Of a stretch of 64,000 nucleotides of DNA, positions 34,921-45,100 are shown one piece after another. How positions within the stretch are numbered: the first letter of the stretch is position 1; each line of letters starts with the position of its first letter. The stretch is taken from positions 248,001 to 312,000 of the forward strand of contig NZ_BCYY01000001.1 of the NCBI RefSeq assembly GCF_001598435.1. The letters run 5' to 3'. The translations under genes and the position numbers were made by a program. The DNA is from Sphingomonas pituitosa NBRC 102491 (lineage in GTDB: Bacteria; Pseudomonadota; Alphaproteobacteria; Sphingomonadales; Sphingomonadaceae). Under the pieces are notes generated by a model. That model ran no database searches and had not been told where the DNA came from. It was given only the letters and a program-made list of their open reading frames with translations.

Positions 34921-35898
34921 ATGAAGAGAACCATCGCGCGGATCGCGCTCCTGTTGTCGGCGACGGCCGGCGGCGGCGCCGCGCACGCCCAGACCCGCAC
35001 CTTCCCCGTGGCGCCCGCGCCCGTGCTGGAGGACAAGTTCCCGGTCGTTCCGGTCGCCTTCTCGGGCGGCGTGAAGGCCTATCGCGACATCGTCTATCAG
35101 ACCCTTCCCGGCTACCGGCCGCAGATCGTCGACATCTACGTCCCCGCCACGCCGGGCCCGCATCCGCTGGTGCTCTACATTCACGGCGGCGGCTGGATGG
35201 CCGGCCACACCCGCCATTCGGGCGCGCTCGCTGATTTCCCCGCCGTGCTCGCCGCGCTAGCGGCCGAGGGATTCACCGTCGCCAGCCTGGAATATCGCCT
35301 CTCCGGCGAAGCGAAATTCCCCGCGCAGCTGCAGGACGCGAACGCCGCGCTTCGCTTTCTTCGGGCCCAAGCGGGCGCATATCGCATCGACCCGGCGCGC
35401 GTCGGCATATGGGGCGGATCGGCGGGCGGCCACCTCACCGCGCTCACTGCGCTGACCTGTCGCGACACCACGCTCGACCCCGCTGCCGGCAAGGATGGCT
35501 GCGTGCAAGCGGCGGTGACCTGGTACGGCGTGTTCGACTTCTCCAGCATGGCCCAGAACAACGACGGCAATGCCGCGGGCGGGCGGCTGCTCGGCTGCGA
35601 GGGCCCCTGCCCCGCCGACCGCCTGCGGGCCGCCAGTCCGATCACCTATATCGATGCCAAGGATCCACCCTTCCTGCTGATCCACGGCGAGGCGGACAAG
35701 ACGGTGCCCGTTGCCCAGTCGCACCTCGGCGAGGCCGCCCTGCGCCGTGCCGGCGTGCCGGTGGAGGCGATCTACATCCCGGGGGTCGACCACAGCTTCA
35801 TCGGCGCCACGCCGGAAGCGACGCGCGAAGCAACGCTGCAGGCGACCAACGCAACGTTCGATTTCTTCCACAAGGTGCTGGGAGTGCCCCGGAAGTGA
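34921..35898 (+). CDS. Exported alpha/beta hydrolase (esterase, BD-FAE/HSL-like)
   Basis: The 325-residue protein has a signal peptide (1-24, GAAHAQ) and an esterase fold. HGGGW is the oxyanion hole (about residue 89), GGSAGG the nucleophile elbow (about 166), HGEADKTVP the acid and GVDHSF the histidine. It would hydrolyse small esters in the periplasm or at the surface. In this locus chlorogenate-type esters (quinate or shikimate with a phenolic acid) are plausible substrates; this is inference. GAGGGAGAGG precedes the ATG. The next gene starts inside its stop codon (GTGA). Confidence 0.88.
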   Translation: MKRTIARIALLLSATAGGGAAHAQTRTFPVAPAPVLEDKFPVVPVAFSGGVKAYRDIVYQTLPGYRPQIVDIYVPATPGPHPLVLYIHGGGWMAGHTRHSGALADFPAVLAALAAEGFTVASLEYRLSGEAKFPAQLQDANAALRFLRAQAGAYRIDPARVGIWGGSAGGHLTALTALTCRDTTLDPAAGKDGCVQAAVTWYGVFDFSSMAQNNDGNAAGGRLLGCEGPCPADRLRAASPITYIDAKDPPFLLIHGEADKTVPVAQSHLGEAALRRAGVPVEAIYIPGVDHSFIGATPEATREATLQATNATFDFFHKVLGVPRK

Positions 35899-37478
35899 CG
35901 CTAAGCCGCATCGCTGCCGCTGCAGCCGCCCTGGTGCTGCTGAGCGGCCAGCATGCGGCGCCCACGGCACCGTCGGTTCAGGTGGAGCAGGGCCGCATCG
36001 AAGGCATCGCCCTGCCCTCCGGCGTCGATGCCTTTCTCGGCATACCCTTTGCCGCTCCGCCCGTGCGCGACCTGCGCTGGAAGCCGCCCCAGCCACGCGC
36101 GTCATGGGCGGGCATCTATCATGCCGAACGCTTCGCGCCGGAATGTCTCCAGCCGCTGCGCGGATCGCAGCAGAACCATTATTTCGGCGAAGGGGCTACC
36201 AGCGAGGACTGTCTCTACCTCAACATCTGGAAGCCCCACGCCGCGCGCAAGGCGCCGGTGCTGGTGTGGATCTATGGCGGCGGCTTCAACATCGGGTCCG
36301 CCAGCATGGCGAACTATTCGGGCGAGCCGCTGGCGCGGGATGGCGTGATCCGCGTCAACATCGCCTATCGGGTGGGCCCGCTCGGCTTCTTCGCGCATCC
36401 CGAGCTCAGCCGCGAATCCGGCTATGGCGGCTCGGGCAATTACGGGCTGATGGACCAGATCGCGGCGCTGCAATGGATCCGCCGCAACATCGCCCGCTTC
36501 GGCGGCGACCCCGGGAACGTCACCATCATCGGCCAGTCGGCTGGATCGATGTCCGTCTCACTGCTCCAGCAAAGCCCGCTCGCGCGCGGCCTGTTCCAGC
36601 GCGCGGTGGGAATGAGCGGCAGCAGCTTCGGCGGCATGCTGGGGGCGGCGCAGCTCGCCAGCGCCGAGCAGCAGGGCGTTGCGCTGGCGAAGGAACTGGG
36701 CGCCACCACGCTCGCCGAGCTGCGCGCGCTGCCCGGCGACAAGGTGGCGGCCGCCCAAAGCCCCCGCGCCGCGATCGTGCTCGACGGGCATGTGCTGACC
36801 GGCACCGCGGAATCCATGTTCGCCGCGCACCGCCAGAGCGACGTGCCGGTGCTGATCGGCTACACCCAGGACGAGAGCTTCCGCCCCTTTGGTCCACTCC
36901 CGGACCGGACGGCGCTGGCGAGCGCGCTGCGCGCCCGCTTCGGCGACAAGGCGGAGGCGATCCTTGCCGCCTATCCAGGCGACGACATCGCCCGTACTTC
37001 CGCCGATATTGCACGCGATTCCACCGTCGGCGCACAGATGGCGGATTGGGCGCGCTACCAGCTGCGGTACGGCACCCAGCCGGTCTATGCCTATCTCTTC
37101 ACCCGCCGCCACCCCTATGCGCCGGGCATCACCTTCAGCGATCATGATCCGGTGAAGGCGGGTGCCTATCACACCGGCGATGTGCCCTATTGGCTGCGGA
37201 CGCGCGATTCGCTGAACCTGTTCCGCGTCACACGCAACTGGGAACCGGGAGACGTGACGCTGGAGCGCGACATGGCAGAGGCACTGCTCCACTTCGCGCG
37301 GACCGGCACGCCCAGCAGCGCCTCGATCGGCCGCTGGCCGGCGGCCAGCCTCGACGCCCCGCGCCTTGTGCGCCTGGCACCCGCCAGCACCGTGGTCCCT
37401 TGGCCGCACTTTACCGACATGCCGCTGTTCGAAGGGGCGACCTCTCCCGCCGAGCCGCGGGCGAAACCGCGCGATTGA
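35895..37478 (+). CDS. Type-B carboxylesterase, exported
   Basis: The 527-residue enzyme belongs to the carboxylesterase type B family. The N terminus is a signal peptide after the GTG start ([18 protein letters not shown]). The nucleophile motif is GQSAGS, where most members have GESAGS. Other marks are [39 protein letters not shown] and the His region [12 protein letters not shown]. The GTG at 35895 overlaps the previous stop by 4 bases, so the two esterases are translated together. Like its partner it probably releases acids from plant esters. Confidence 0.92.
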   Translation: MTLSRIAAAAAALVLLSGQHAAPTAPSVQVEQGRIEGIALPSGVDAFLGIPFAAPPVRDLRWKPPQPRASWAGIYHAERFAPECLQPLRGSQQNHYFGEGATSEDCLYLNIWKPHAARKAPVLVWIYGGGFNIGSASMANYSGEPLARDGVIRVNIAYRVGPLGFFAHPELSRESGYGGSGNYGLMDQIAALQWIRRNIARFGGDPGNVTIIGQSAGSMSVSLLQQSPLARGLFQRAVGMSGSSFGGMLGAAQLASAEQQGVALAKELGATTLAELRALPGDKVAAAQSPRAAIVLDGHVLTGTAESMFAAHRQSDVPVLIGYTQDESFRPFGPLPDRTALASALRARFGDKAEAILAAYPGDDIARTSADIARDSTVGAQMADWARYQLRYGTQPVYAYLFTRRHPYAPGITFSDHDPVKAGAYHTGDVPYWLRTRDSLNLFRVTRNWEPGDVTLERDMAEALLHFARTGTPSSASIGRWPAASLDAPRLVRLAPASTVVPWPHFTDMPLFEGATSPAEPRAKPRD

Positions 37479-38545
37479 GTCCGCTGCTCGCCTTGGCCGG
37501 GATGCTGGCGGCAGGTCAGAACACCGCGCTCGCCTGCCCGCCCGATCCGCCGCTCGCGTATGTCTGTGGCGCCGAAAAGCCGGAGGACGTGCTGGTAGTT
37601 CCGGGCACGCCCTGGCTGGTCGCGAGCGGCTTTTCGCCCGGCGCCGGGCTGAAGCTGGTCGATCGTCGCGATCGACGGCTGACTCGCTGGTTCACCGGCG
37701 CAGCCGAACAGAGCCTGCCTGATCCGGCGCTGACCCGGTCCTGCCCAGGTCCCCTCGACCCCGCGCTGTTCAATGCCCGCGGCCTCTCCCTGCGGCGGCT
37801 CGACGCCAAGCGCTGGCGGCTCCTCGTCGTCAACCATGGCGGGCGCGAGTCGATCGAACAGTTCGATATCGCGCTCGGCGACGGCGCACCAAAACTGACC
37901 TGGCGCGGCTGCCAGCCCATGCCGCCGGGACAAGTGGCCAATGCCGTTGCCAGCTTCGCCGACGGAACCATCCTCGCGACGGTGCTCACCCGGCCCGGCA
38001 CGAGCATCGCCGATTTCGTGCAAGGCCGGGTGACCGGCGGCGTCTGGCGCCTGGCCGCCGGCGACCCCGCCTTCACCCTGCTGCCGGGCACCGAACTCCC
38101 CGGTAACAACGGCCTTGAAGTCGACCCCGATCAGCGCCGTTTCTACGTGATCGCGTTCGGCTGGCACGCGGCGATGGTCTATGACCGCACCGACACGCGG
38201 GTGCCGCTCGCCCGGATCGACGCGCCAGACTTCATGCCCGACAATATCCACTGGACCGATGGCCGCCTGTTGCTCGCCGGCATGCGTCTGGACGAGCCCG
38301 CCTGCGGCGGTCTGCGGCGGGTGATCGACGGCGTCGCGGATCCGATGCGCTGCCACCGCGGCTGGGTGGTCGCCGAGCTCGACCTCGCCCGACATCGCCT
38401 CGCGACCGTCGCCTATGGCATGCCCGCCCCCGGCTTCAACGGGCTCTCGGCGGCAGCGCTGGCAGACGGCGAATTGTGGCTCGGCTCGTTCCAATCCGAT
38501 CGGCTGGCGGTGCTGCCGCTGCCGCACCCAAAGGAAGCACCATGA
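37475..38545 (+). CDS. Exported beta-propeller protein (SMP-30/gluconolactonase-like)
   Basis: The protein of about 356 residues begins at TTG 37475, which overlaps the carboxylesterase stop (TTGA), and starts with a signal peptide ([20 protein letters not shown]). The mature part has repeated beta-strand blocks such as LPGNNGLEVDPDQRRFYVIAF and FMPDNIHWTDGRLLLAGM, fitting a six-bladed SMP-30/gluconolactonase or strictosidine-synthase-like propeller. Several Cys could form disulfides (ACPPDPPLAYVCG and EPACGG). A lactonase acting on quinate lactones or similar is possible. No catalytic assignment can be made from sequence alone. Confidence 0.72.
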   Translation: MSPLLALAGMLAAGQNTALACPPDPPLAYVCGAEKPEDVLVVPGTPWLVASGFSPGAGLKLVDRRDRRLTRWFTGAAEQSLPDPALTRSCPGPLDPALFNARGLSLRRLDAKRWRLLVVNHGGRESIEQFDIALGDGAPKLTWRGCQPMPPGQVANAVASFADGTILATVLTRPGTSIADFVQGRVTGGVWRLAAGDPAFTLLPGTELPGNNGLEVDPDQRRFYVIAFGWHAAMVYDRTDTRVPLARIDAPDFMPDNIHWTDGRLLLAGMRLDEPACGGLRRVIDGVADPMRCHRGWVVAELDLARHRLATVAYGMPAPGFNGLSAAALADGELWLGSFQSDRLAVLPLPHPKEAP

Positions 38546-40404
38546 CTGCGATGAACGCGATCGCGACCGTCTCGCTGAGCGGCACGCTGGAGGACAAGCT
38601 GCACGCCGCCGCCACGGCGGGTTTCCGCGCGGTGGAGATCTTCGACACCGATTTTGTCGCCTCGGCGCTGTCGGCGGAGGCGGTGCGCGCGCTGCTCGAT
38701 GCGCTTGGGCTCGCCTGCGTTCTCTATCAGCCGCTGCGCGACGTGGAAGGCATGCCCGAGCCGCATCGCTCCCGCGCGCTCGCTCGCGCCCGCCAGAAGT
38801 TCGAGGTGATGCGTACGCTCGGCTGCGACCGGCTGCTGCTCTGCTCGAACACCTCGCCGCTGGCCGCAGGCGATCGCGCCCGGATCGTCGCCGATCTCCG
38901 CGCCGTTGCCGACATCGCCGCCGAATACGGCATCCTGATCGGCTATGAGGCGCTCGCCTGGGGCCGGCATGTCCAGGATCACCGCCAGGTATGGGAAATC
39001 GTGCAGCAGGCCGATCACCCCAACCTCGGCATCCTGCTCGACAGCTTCCACTCGCTCGCCCGCAACATTCCCAGCGAGTCGATCCGCGCGATCGACCCAG
39101 CGAAACTCGTCTTCGTCCAGCTCGCCGACGCACCGCGGATGGACATGGACTATCTCTATTGGAGCCGGCACTTCCGCAACCTGCCCGGCCAGGGCGGGCT
39201 GGACCTGACGGGCTATGTCGCCGAGATTCTGCGCATCGGCTATCAGGGCCCGCTCAGCCTCGAAATCTTCAACGATCGTTTTCGCGCCAGCTCCGCCGAG
39301 ATGGTCGCAAGGGACGGGTTGCGATCGCTGGACGCGTTGCGCGACGCCGCCGCCCGCAAGCTGGGCCGCGAGACCCGCATGCCCGCCCGCGCGATCATCG
39401 ACCGCGTCGAGTTCGTCGAGTTCGCCGTGGCGGAGGAGGATCGCGCGGAGCTGGGCGCGATGCTGCACGGCGCCGGCTTCGATCGGATCGGCCGCCATCG
39501 CACCAAGGCGGTGGAACTGTGGCGCGCCGGCACGGCCAGCTTCGTCCTGAACTTCGAGGAACAGGGCTTCGCCGCGGCCTATCGCACCATGCACGGCACC
39601 GCGATCTGCGCGATCGGGCTGGTGGTGAAGGACGGCCCGGCGGCCATGGCTCGTGCCCGCGCGCTCGGCGTGGCGCAGCATGCCAGCGACCTGCCCGCGA
39701 TGCCGGCGCTGCGCGGGGTGGCCGGCAGCCTGGTCTATGTCGTCGATGCCGAGGCGATGGATGCGATCTGGGCGGACGAATTCGTGTTCGACGCCGCACC
39801 TAGCGCCCCGAGCGTCGATATCCAGGCGATCGATCATCTCGCCGCAACCGTCTCGAACGACGAGTTCCTGTCGTGGCAGCTTTATTGGCGATCGCTGTTC
39901 GACGTCGAGGTGCAGATGCCGCAGGACGTCATCGATCCCAACGGGCTGGTGCAGAGCCAGGCGATCCAGAACCGCAGCGGCAGCTTCCGCATCACGCTCA
40001 ACAGCACCGATGCGCGCGAGGCGCTGTCGGCGCGATTCCTTCACCAGTCGTTCGGCGCAGGCTTCCAGCATATCGCGCTGCGGGTGGGCGACATGGCCGC
40101 AGCGGCGCCGATGCTTGCCGAGCGAGGACTCGAACCGCTGCCGATCCCAGCCAATTATCACGACGACGTCGCCGCCCGCTTCGGCTTGACCGTTGCCGAG
40201 GATGCAGACGCCCGGCGCTACGGCATCTTGATTGACGAGGAAGCACCCGGCCGGCGGTATCGCCAAGTCTATAGCCGCGCCTTCGCCCGCACCTTCTTCT
40301 TCGAGTTCGTCGAGCGGCACGACTATGGCGGCTATGGCGCTCCGAATGCGACGATCCGGCTGACGGCGCAGAACCGCTTCCGGCCCGCGCCGCCGCTCGA
40401 CTGA
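38542..40404 (+). CDS. quiC: 3-dehydroshikimate dehydratase fused to an HPPD-like domain (QuiC type)
   Basis: The 620-residue protein converts 3-dehydroshikimate to protocatechuate. The N-terminal TIM barrel (about 1-280) has metal ligands Glu136, Asp167, Gln193 and Glu241. Their spacing is identical to Pseudomonas QuiC1 Glu134, Asp165, Gln191 and Glu239. The C-terminal half (about 290-620) is a 4-hydroxyphenylpyruvate dioxygenase-like two-fold vicinal-oxygen-chelate domain. Its own metal triad looks intact: His in IDHLAATV, His in FQHIALRV and Glu in FFFEFVER. The ATG overlaps the previous stop (ATGA) and has AAGGAAG upstream. It closes the esterase operon. Confidence 0.93.
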   Translation: MTAMNAIATVSLSGTLEDKLHAAATAGFRAVEIFDTDFVASALSAEAVRALLDALGLACVLYQPLRDVEGMPEPHRSRALARARQKFEVMRTLGCDRLLLCSNTSPLAAGDRARIVADLRAVADIAAEYGILIGYEALAWGRHVQDHRQVWEIVQQADHPNLGILLDSFHSLARNIPSESIRAIDPAKLVFVQLADAPRMDMDYLYWSRHFRNLPGQGGLDLTGYVAEILRIGYQGPLSLEIFNDRFRASSAEMVARDGLRSLDALRDAAARKLGRETRMPARAIIDRVEFVEFAVAEEDRAELGAMLHGAGFDRIGRHRTKAVELWRAGTASFVLNFEEQGFAAAYRTMHGTAICAIGLVVKDGPAAMARARALGVAQHASDLPAMPALRGVAGSLVYVVDAEAMDAIWADEFVFDAAPSAPSVDIQAIDHLAATVSNDEFLSWQLYWRSLFDVEVQMPQDVIDPNGLVQSQAIQNRSGSFRITLNSTDAREALSARFLHQSFGAGFQHIALRVGDMAAAAPMLAERGLEPLPIPANYHDDVAARFGLTVAEDADARRYGILIDEEAPGRRYRQVYSRAFARTFFFEFVERHDYGGYGAPNATIRLTAQNRFRPAPPLD

Positions 40405-40418
40405 AGGGTCAGTCGAGC
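40395..40418. terminator. Shared palindrome made from the two convergent stop codons
   Basis: GCTCGACTGA (40395-40404) and TCAGTCGAGC (40409-40418) are perfect 10-bp arms around AGGG. The arms are the last codons of quiC and of the convergent ACS transporter, each ending Leu-Asp-stop or Val-Leu-Asp-stop. It can act as a hairpin in either transcript. Confidence 0.6.
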
Positions 40419-41698
40419 ACGATCCGGCGGACGTCGCCGAGGATGAAGATGTAGGAAAAGGCGCCGAGCAGCGCGACGCCGCCGATAAAGGCGAGCGCGT
40501 AGAAGAAGCTGCCGGTCGCCGCCACGATCGCGCCTACCACCAGCGGCGTGACGATCCCGGCCAGGTTCGCGGCGAGATTGAACACGCCCCCGGTAACCCC
40601 GAGCATCCCTTCGGGCGCGAGGTCCGACACCAATGTCCAGCCGAGCGCCGCCATGCCCTGTGCGAAGAAGGCAAGGCTGAGGATCGCGATCACCAGCGTG
40701 TCGCTCTGCACGAAATTGGCTGCGACGATGCTCGAGGCGAGCAGCAGGCCGAGGATGATCGGCAGCTTGCGCGCAACGTTCGGCGAATGGCCCCGCGCCA
40801 GCATCCGGTCCGACCACCAGCCGCCGAACAGCACACCCACCGACGCCGCGATGAACGGCGCGACGGCGAAGAAGCCGATCTTCAGCCAATCCATGTGGCG
40901 CTCGTTGGCGAGATAGGTCGGGAACCAGGTAAGGAAGAAGACGAGCGTGGAGTTGCCGGCGAACTGGCCGAGACAGATGCCCCACATCTGCCGCGTCTGC
41001 AGCAGGCGTCCGGCCGCGTTCCAATCGAAGCGCTGGCGCAGCGGCTGGTCGAGCAGCGCGCCGCCCGCCACGATCGCGTCGAGTTCGGCCTGGTTGGCAC
41101 GGCTCTCGCGCGGATCACGATAGTGTTTCCACCAGATCAGCGCGAAGCCCAGCCCGACCGCACCCGCGCCCACGAACAGCGAGCGCCAGCCGAAATGCGC
41201 AATCGCCGCGAACAGGAGCGGGCTGAGAAAGGCGAGGCCGATATACTCGCCCACGGTATAGACACCGGTGGCGAAGGCCCGCTCGTCGCGCGGGAACCAG
41301 GTGGCGACGACGCGGCTGTTCGCCGGGAAGCAGGGACTCTCCGCCACGCCGAGTGCCAGCCGCAACCCGATGAGCCCGGTAATGCCGGAAACGAACGCCT
41401 GGCATAAGGTGAACAGCGACCAGAAGCCGACGGAAAGGACATAGGTCAGCCGCGTTCCGAACCGGTCCAGAAAGGCGCCCCCCGGCACCTGCGCAGCGGC
41501 GTAGGACCAGCTGAAGGCCGAAAAGATCACCCCCATCAACGCGGCGTTGATGCCCAGTTCGCGGGTAAGCATCGGCGCCGCGACGCCGAGGATGGTGCGA
41601 TCGAGATAATTGATGAGGGTGCCGCAAGCGATCAGCCCCAGCATGGCGTACCGCACGCGCGTCGGCCGGACACCGCTCCCCAGTTGGGACGAAACCAT
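40409..41698 (-). CDS. MFS transporter, ACS (anion:cation symporter) family
   Basis: The 429-residue protein has twelve helices and the ACS mark LINYLDRTILGVAAP in helix 1. GGAFLDRFGTRLTY follows in the MFS loop, then LALGVAESPCFPANSRVVATWFP. The family imports organic anions such as hexuronates, glucarate, phthalate and quinate-like acids. Its promoter carries operator site C, tying it to the TetR regulon. With the AAHS transporter at 28629 it gives the locus two inner-membrane importers. The end is convergent with quiC, 4 bp apart. Confidence 0.92.
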   Translation of the reverse strand: MVSSQLGSGVRPTRVRYAMLGLIACGTLINYLDRTILGVAAPMLTRELGINAALMGVIFSAFSWSYAAAQVPGGAFLDRFGTRLTYVLSVGFWSLFTLCQAFVSGITGLIGLRLALGVAESPCFPANSRVVATWFPRDERAFATGVYTVGEYIGLAFLSPLLFAAIAHFGWRSLFVGAGAVGLGFALIWWKHYRDPRESRANQAELDAIVAGGALLDQPLRQRFDWNAAGRLLQTRQMWGICLGQFAGNSTLVFFLTWFPTYLANERHMDWLKIGFFAVAPFIAASVGVLFGGWWSDRMLARGHSPNVARKLPIILGLLLASSIVAANFVQSDTLVIAILSLAFFAQGMAALGWTLVSDLAPEGMLGVTGGVFNLAANLAGIVTPLVVGAIVAATGSFFYALAFIGGVALLGAFSYIFILGDVRRIVLD

Positions 41699-41745
41699 AG
41701 CCGCTACTTCCTCTCCCGGCGCGCTCCTGCTGAAGCGTCGATTTC

Positions 41746-41775
41746 GCTATAGGGACTAGTTCGTACCAAAATCAA
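41746..41775 (-). promoter_or_regulatory. ACS transporter promoter with operator site C
   Basis: On the minus strand TTGATT (41770-41775), 18 nt and TATAGC (41746-41751) form the promoter. The dyad GGTACGAACTAGTCCC (41752-41767) directly abuts the -10 box and fills the spacer. Confidence 0.75.
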
Positions 41776-42177
41776 CCGGGTTAGATGTTGAGGTCTGGGG
41801 ATCCTCCCACGGACATGCGGTTGCGGCTATGACAGCATCCCGCTTCGCCGTTGCCGCAAGAGATAGCAACCTCGATCGGACGGGAGCCCCACATTGAGGC
41901 TTCCACTCCACGACAATCCCGCCCCAGACCATCGCGACGGTCTCGATGAAGCGGCGCTTCCAATGAAGATTTCCCAATGATCCGAGTGCCCAGCGCTTTC
42001 ACCTCGGGCGTCATTCTACCTCCAGGGACCGTCCCCTGCATGCCGCAGGCGGGGTCGCGCACACACCGGATGCGTCGGCTGCTGTGACGGCAGGTGGCAC
42101 CATGCCGGCGCCCCGCCTGGCGAAGGCGCGGTGCCGACGCTTCCGATCGCAGGCAATCGATCGAAAGCGCCGTCGCC
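41776..42177. other. 402-bp region without a recognisable gene
   Basis: Between the ACS promoter and the autotransporter stop, minus-strand frames of 70-90 codons can be read (for example within 41781-42062), but they match nothing I know and have no ribosome site. GC content looks slightly lower than in the neighbouring genes. A decayed gene or element remnant is possible. No strong terminator for the autotransporter is visible. Confidence 0.4.
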
Positions 42178-45100
42178 TCAGAAATTGATCGTAAGCTTCA
42201 CCGTTCCCGAATGGCTCTGGAACGCGTTGCGCAGTTCGCCATCATATTGCACGCCGATCCGAAGGCGATCGGTCCGCATGAACGACAGACCCGCGCCGAT
42301 CAGGGCACCGTCTCTCGGGCCGCGCGTCGAGGTGCTGGTGAAGGTCACGCCACCCAATACCGCGCTCAGCGGTATCGGGCCGTTCTTGTAGTTATGCGTC
42401 CAGCCGATCTTCAGCGACGGCGCAAAGCGGCCCGAGGCGGTTTCGAAGATCGCCGCGCCCTGCACACCCACCTCGTGGTTGAACGAGTCGACCGAGAGCT
42501 TGCGCACCTGCATGTTCGCGGCGCCCGCACCGCTTTCGGTATAGCCGTCATTGTCGAGGTGGACCACGCGCGCCCCGGCAAAGGGCGTCAGCGAGGCGGT
42601 ATCGCTGAGCGGCACCGTATAGCTCACGCGCAGGCCACCGAGATACTGCTTCCCGTTATACGACGCCTCGGCGGTCCGGCCGAGATAGTCGATCCGGCGC
42701 TGCTGGCGATAGTGGTTGAACCCGAAGCCGAGCTGGCCATCGATCGCGAGCCCGCTCTTTTCCGGATCGCCCGGCTGCCAGGTGAAATAGGCGGTTCCCT
42801 GGAAGCTGTTGAGGCGGGTGCGGCTGCCGGTCAGGTCGGAACGGCCGTTGGCGGTGCTGCCTACCCAGCTCAGCGCGCCGCCGACGACCAGGTTGGTGGT
42901 GCCGATCAGGTCGACGCCGGCCATGACGCCGAAGCTGTTGGCCGCATAGGGCGAGGCGCCGCTCGCTTCCCCGCGCTTCGCGGCGTTGACCAGGATCTGT
43001 CCCCACACGCTGCCACGCTGGCCCTGCGAGCCGGCGGCCATGCCGCGCTCCTCGCGGCCGCTGGCGTTCGCTGCCAATACTTCCTGGTGCTGGATGATCG
43101 CGTTGACCGCCGGCGATACCGCGATGGCCACGACCTGCGGCGTCAGCTGCGTCGGCGAAAGCTGGACGATCGCGCGCTCCTGCTCCGCGATCGGCAGCGC
43201 GGCGAGCGGCAACAGCACCTCGTTGATCACGGGAAGCGCCGCCGCGCTGCCCGTGCCGTTGCCTGCGGCGACGATGGCGTCCAGCGCGGCCCCAGTCCCG
43301 ACACCGGAGCCGCCGGCCGAAACGCCGGTCGGGGCGAACTGCGTCGCCGGAACGGTGTTCAGCACCGTCAGCACCAGATCGGAGGTGCCGCCGCCGGTGG
43401 CGGTGGAGAACCTGCCGTCAAGGCCGCTGATCGAGGCGGTCAGCCCGCTATAGGTCAGCGCGCCACCCGCCTTGACCACCGTGAAGGCGGACCCGGCCGA
43501 GACGCTGGTGCCGCCCAGCGCGATGAGCCGCACGTTCGTGCCGGTAAGGCTTGCCGACCCGCTGACCTGGAGCTGGCCATAGACGCTGGTGGAGGTCACC
43601 CCGATCAGCAGCGCACCGCCCGTCTGGGTGTAGTTGCCGGTCACCCGCACCACATTGTTCAGCTGCAGCGCGGCGCTGCTGACCAGGCCCCGGGTGCCGA
43701 GGTTGATCGCATCGTTGAGCACGAGGTTGCCGCTGAGCACCAGATTGCTCGCAAGGTTGGTGATCGTGCCCTGGCTGCCCGCCGCAAAGCCGGTCAGCGT
43801 GCCGAAGCTGGTCCCGCTGCCGCCGGCGATGCGCAGATCCGTGCTCGACACATTCTGGATGTTGCCCGCGATGACGCCGCTGTTCGTGATCGGGCCCAGC
43901 GTGCCGGCATTGGAAATCGCCACCGGCGCCGCGATGGTGCCGCTGTTGGCGATCGCGCCGATCGTGCCGTTGTTGACCAGGCCCGTGGTGGCGGTGACGG
44001 TATTGCTGTTCGTCAGCGTGCCGATCGAACCCGTCCCCGCGACGTAGATGGCGGTCCTGGCGTTGAGCGCGCTGGTGTTGGTCAGCGCCGCGAGCGTCCC
44101 ACCGACATAATTGTTGGCGACCTGCGCCACGAGATTGGTGCCCTGGGTGGCGCCGCCGACCTCGATGCCGGCGATGTTCGCGGTGTAGGCCAGGCCGCCA
44201 TAGCTCGAGCCCGCCCCGCCCTGCACCAGTGTGCCCCCGCCGGAGCCGGCCAGATAATTGCCGGTAGCGGAGAAGCCGTCGAGCGCGATCGTGCCGCCGC
44301 TGAGCGCGGCCGTGCCACTGACGATCAGCGTGTCGGTGCCTGCCGTCATCTCCAGCGTGCCGCCGGTCTGGCTGAAATTGCCGGTGACGTTCACCGCTCG
44401 GTCGAGCCGCACGGTGGCGGCGCTGTTGGTCAGGCGGTGGCCGGTCACCACCACCGCATCGTCGAGCAGGATCTTGCCCGATGCCAGTACGACATCGGCG
44501 CCGGTGCTGGTGATCGTACCCTGGGCGCCGCCCTGGCCGGAGAAGGTGCCATAGCCGCTGGTGCCGCCGATCAGCGTCATCGCGCTGGCCGATTGGTTGC
44601 GCACGTTGCCCAGCATTGCGCCGCTGTTCGCCACCACGCCGATACCGCTGGCGGCGACCAGCGCATTCGGCCCCTGGATCAGGCCGCTGTTCGACAGCGT
44701 GCCGATCGAGCCCTGTGCCAGCACGCCATTGGCGCTGCCGGTAAGCGTGCCGCTGTTCGACAGGACGCCCACCGTCGCACCGGACGCCACATAGACCGCC
44801 GTCGCGGTGCTGAGCGTACCGGTGTTGACCAGCGAACCTTGCGAAGTGCCGATATAGTCGTTGGTGACCGACAGCAGCAGGTTGGTGCTGCCGCCGATGG
44901 TGGCGACCGAGGTCGTCACGCCGAGACCGCTCACGCCCGTCGAGGCGAAACTTGCGCCGCTGTAGGACGAACCCGCACCGCCCTGGATCAACGTATAGGA
45001 CGTGCCCGCCAGATAGGTGCCGGAGCCCGACAACGCCGCGACGATGGAGCCGCCGGACAGCGTGGCAATGCCGCTCACCGCCAGCCCGCCGACGCCGGGG

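Noticed and set aside
41756..42062. Short minus-strand frames as a transposase remnant
   Set aside because: No transposase motif, inverted repeats or target duplication could be seen, so calling it a mobile element would be unsupported.
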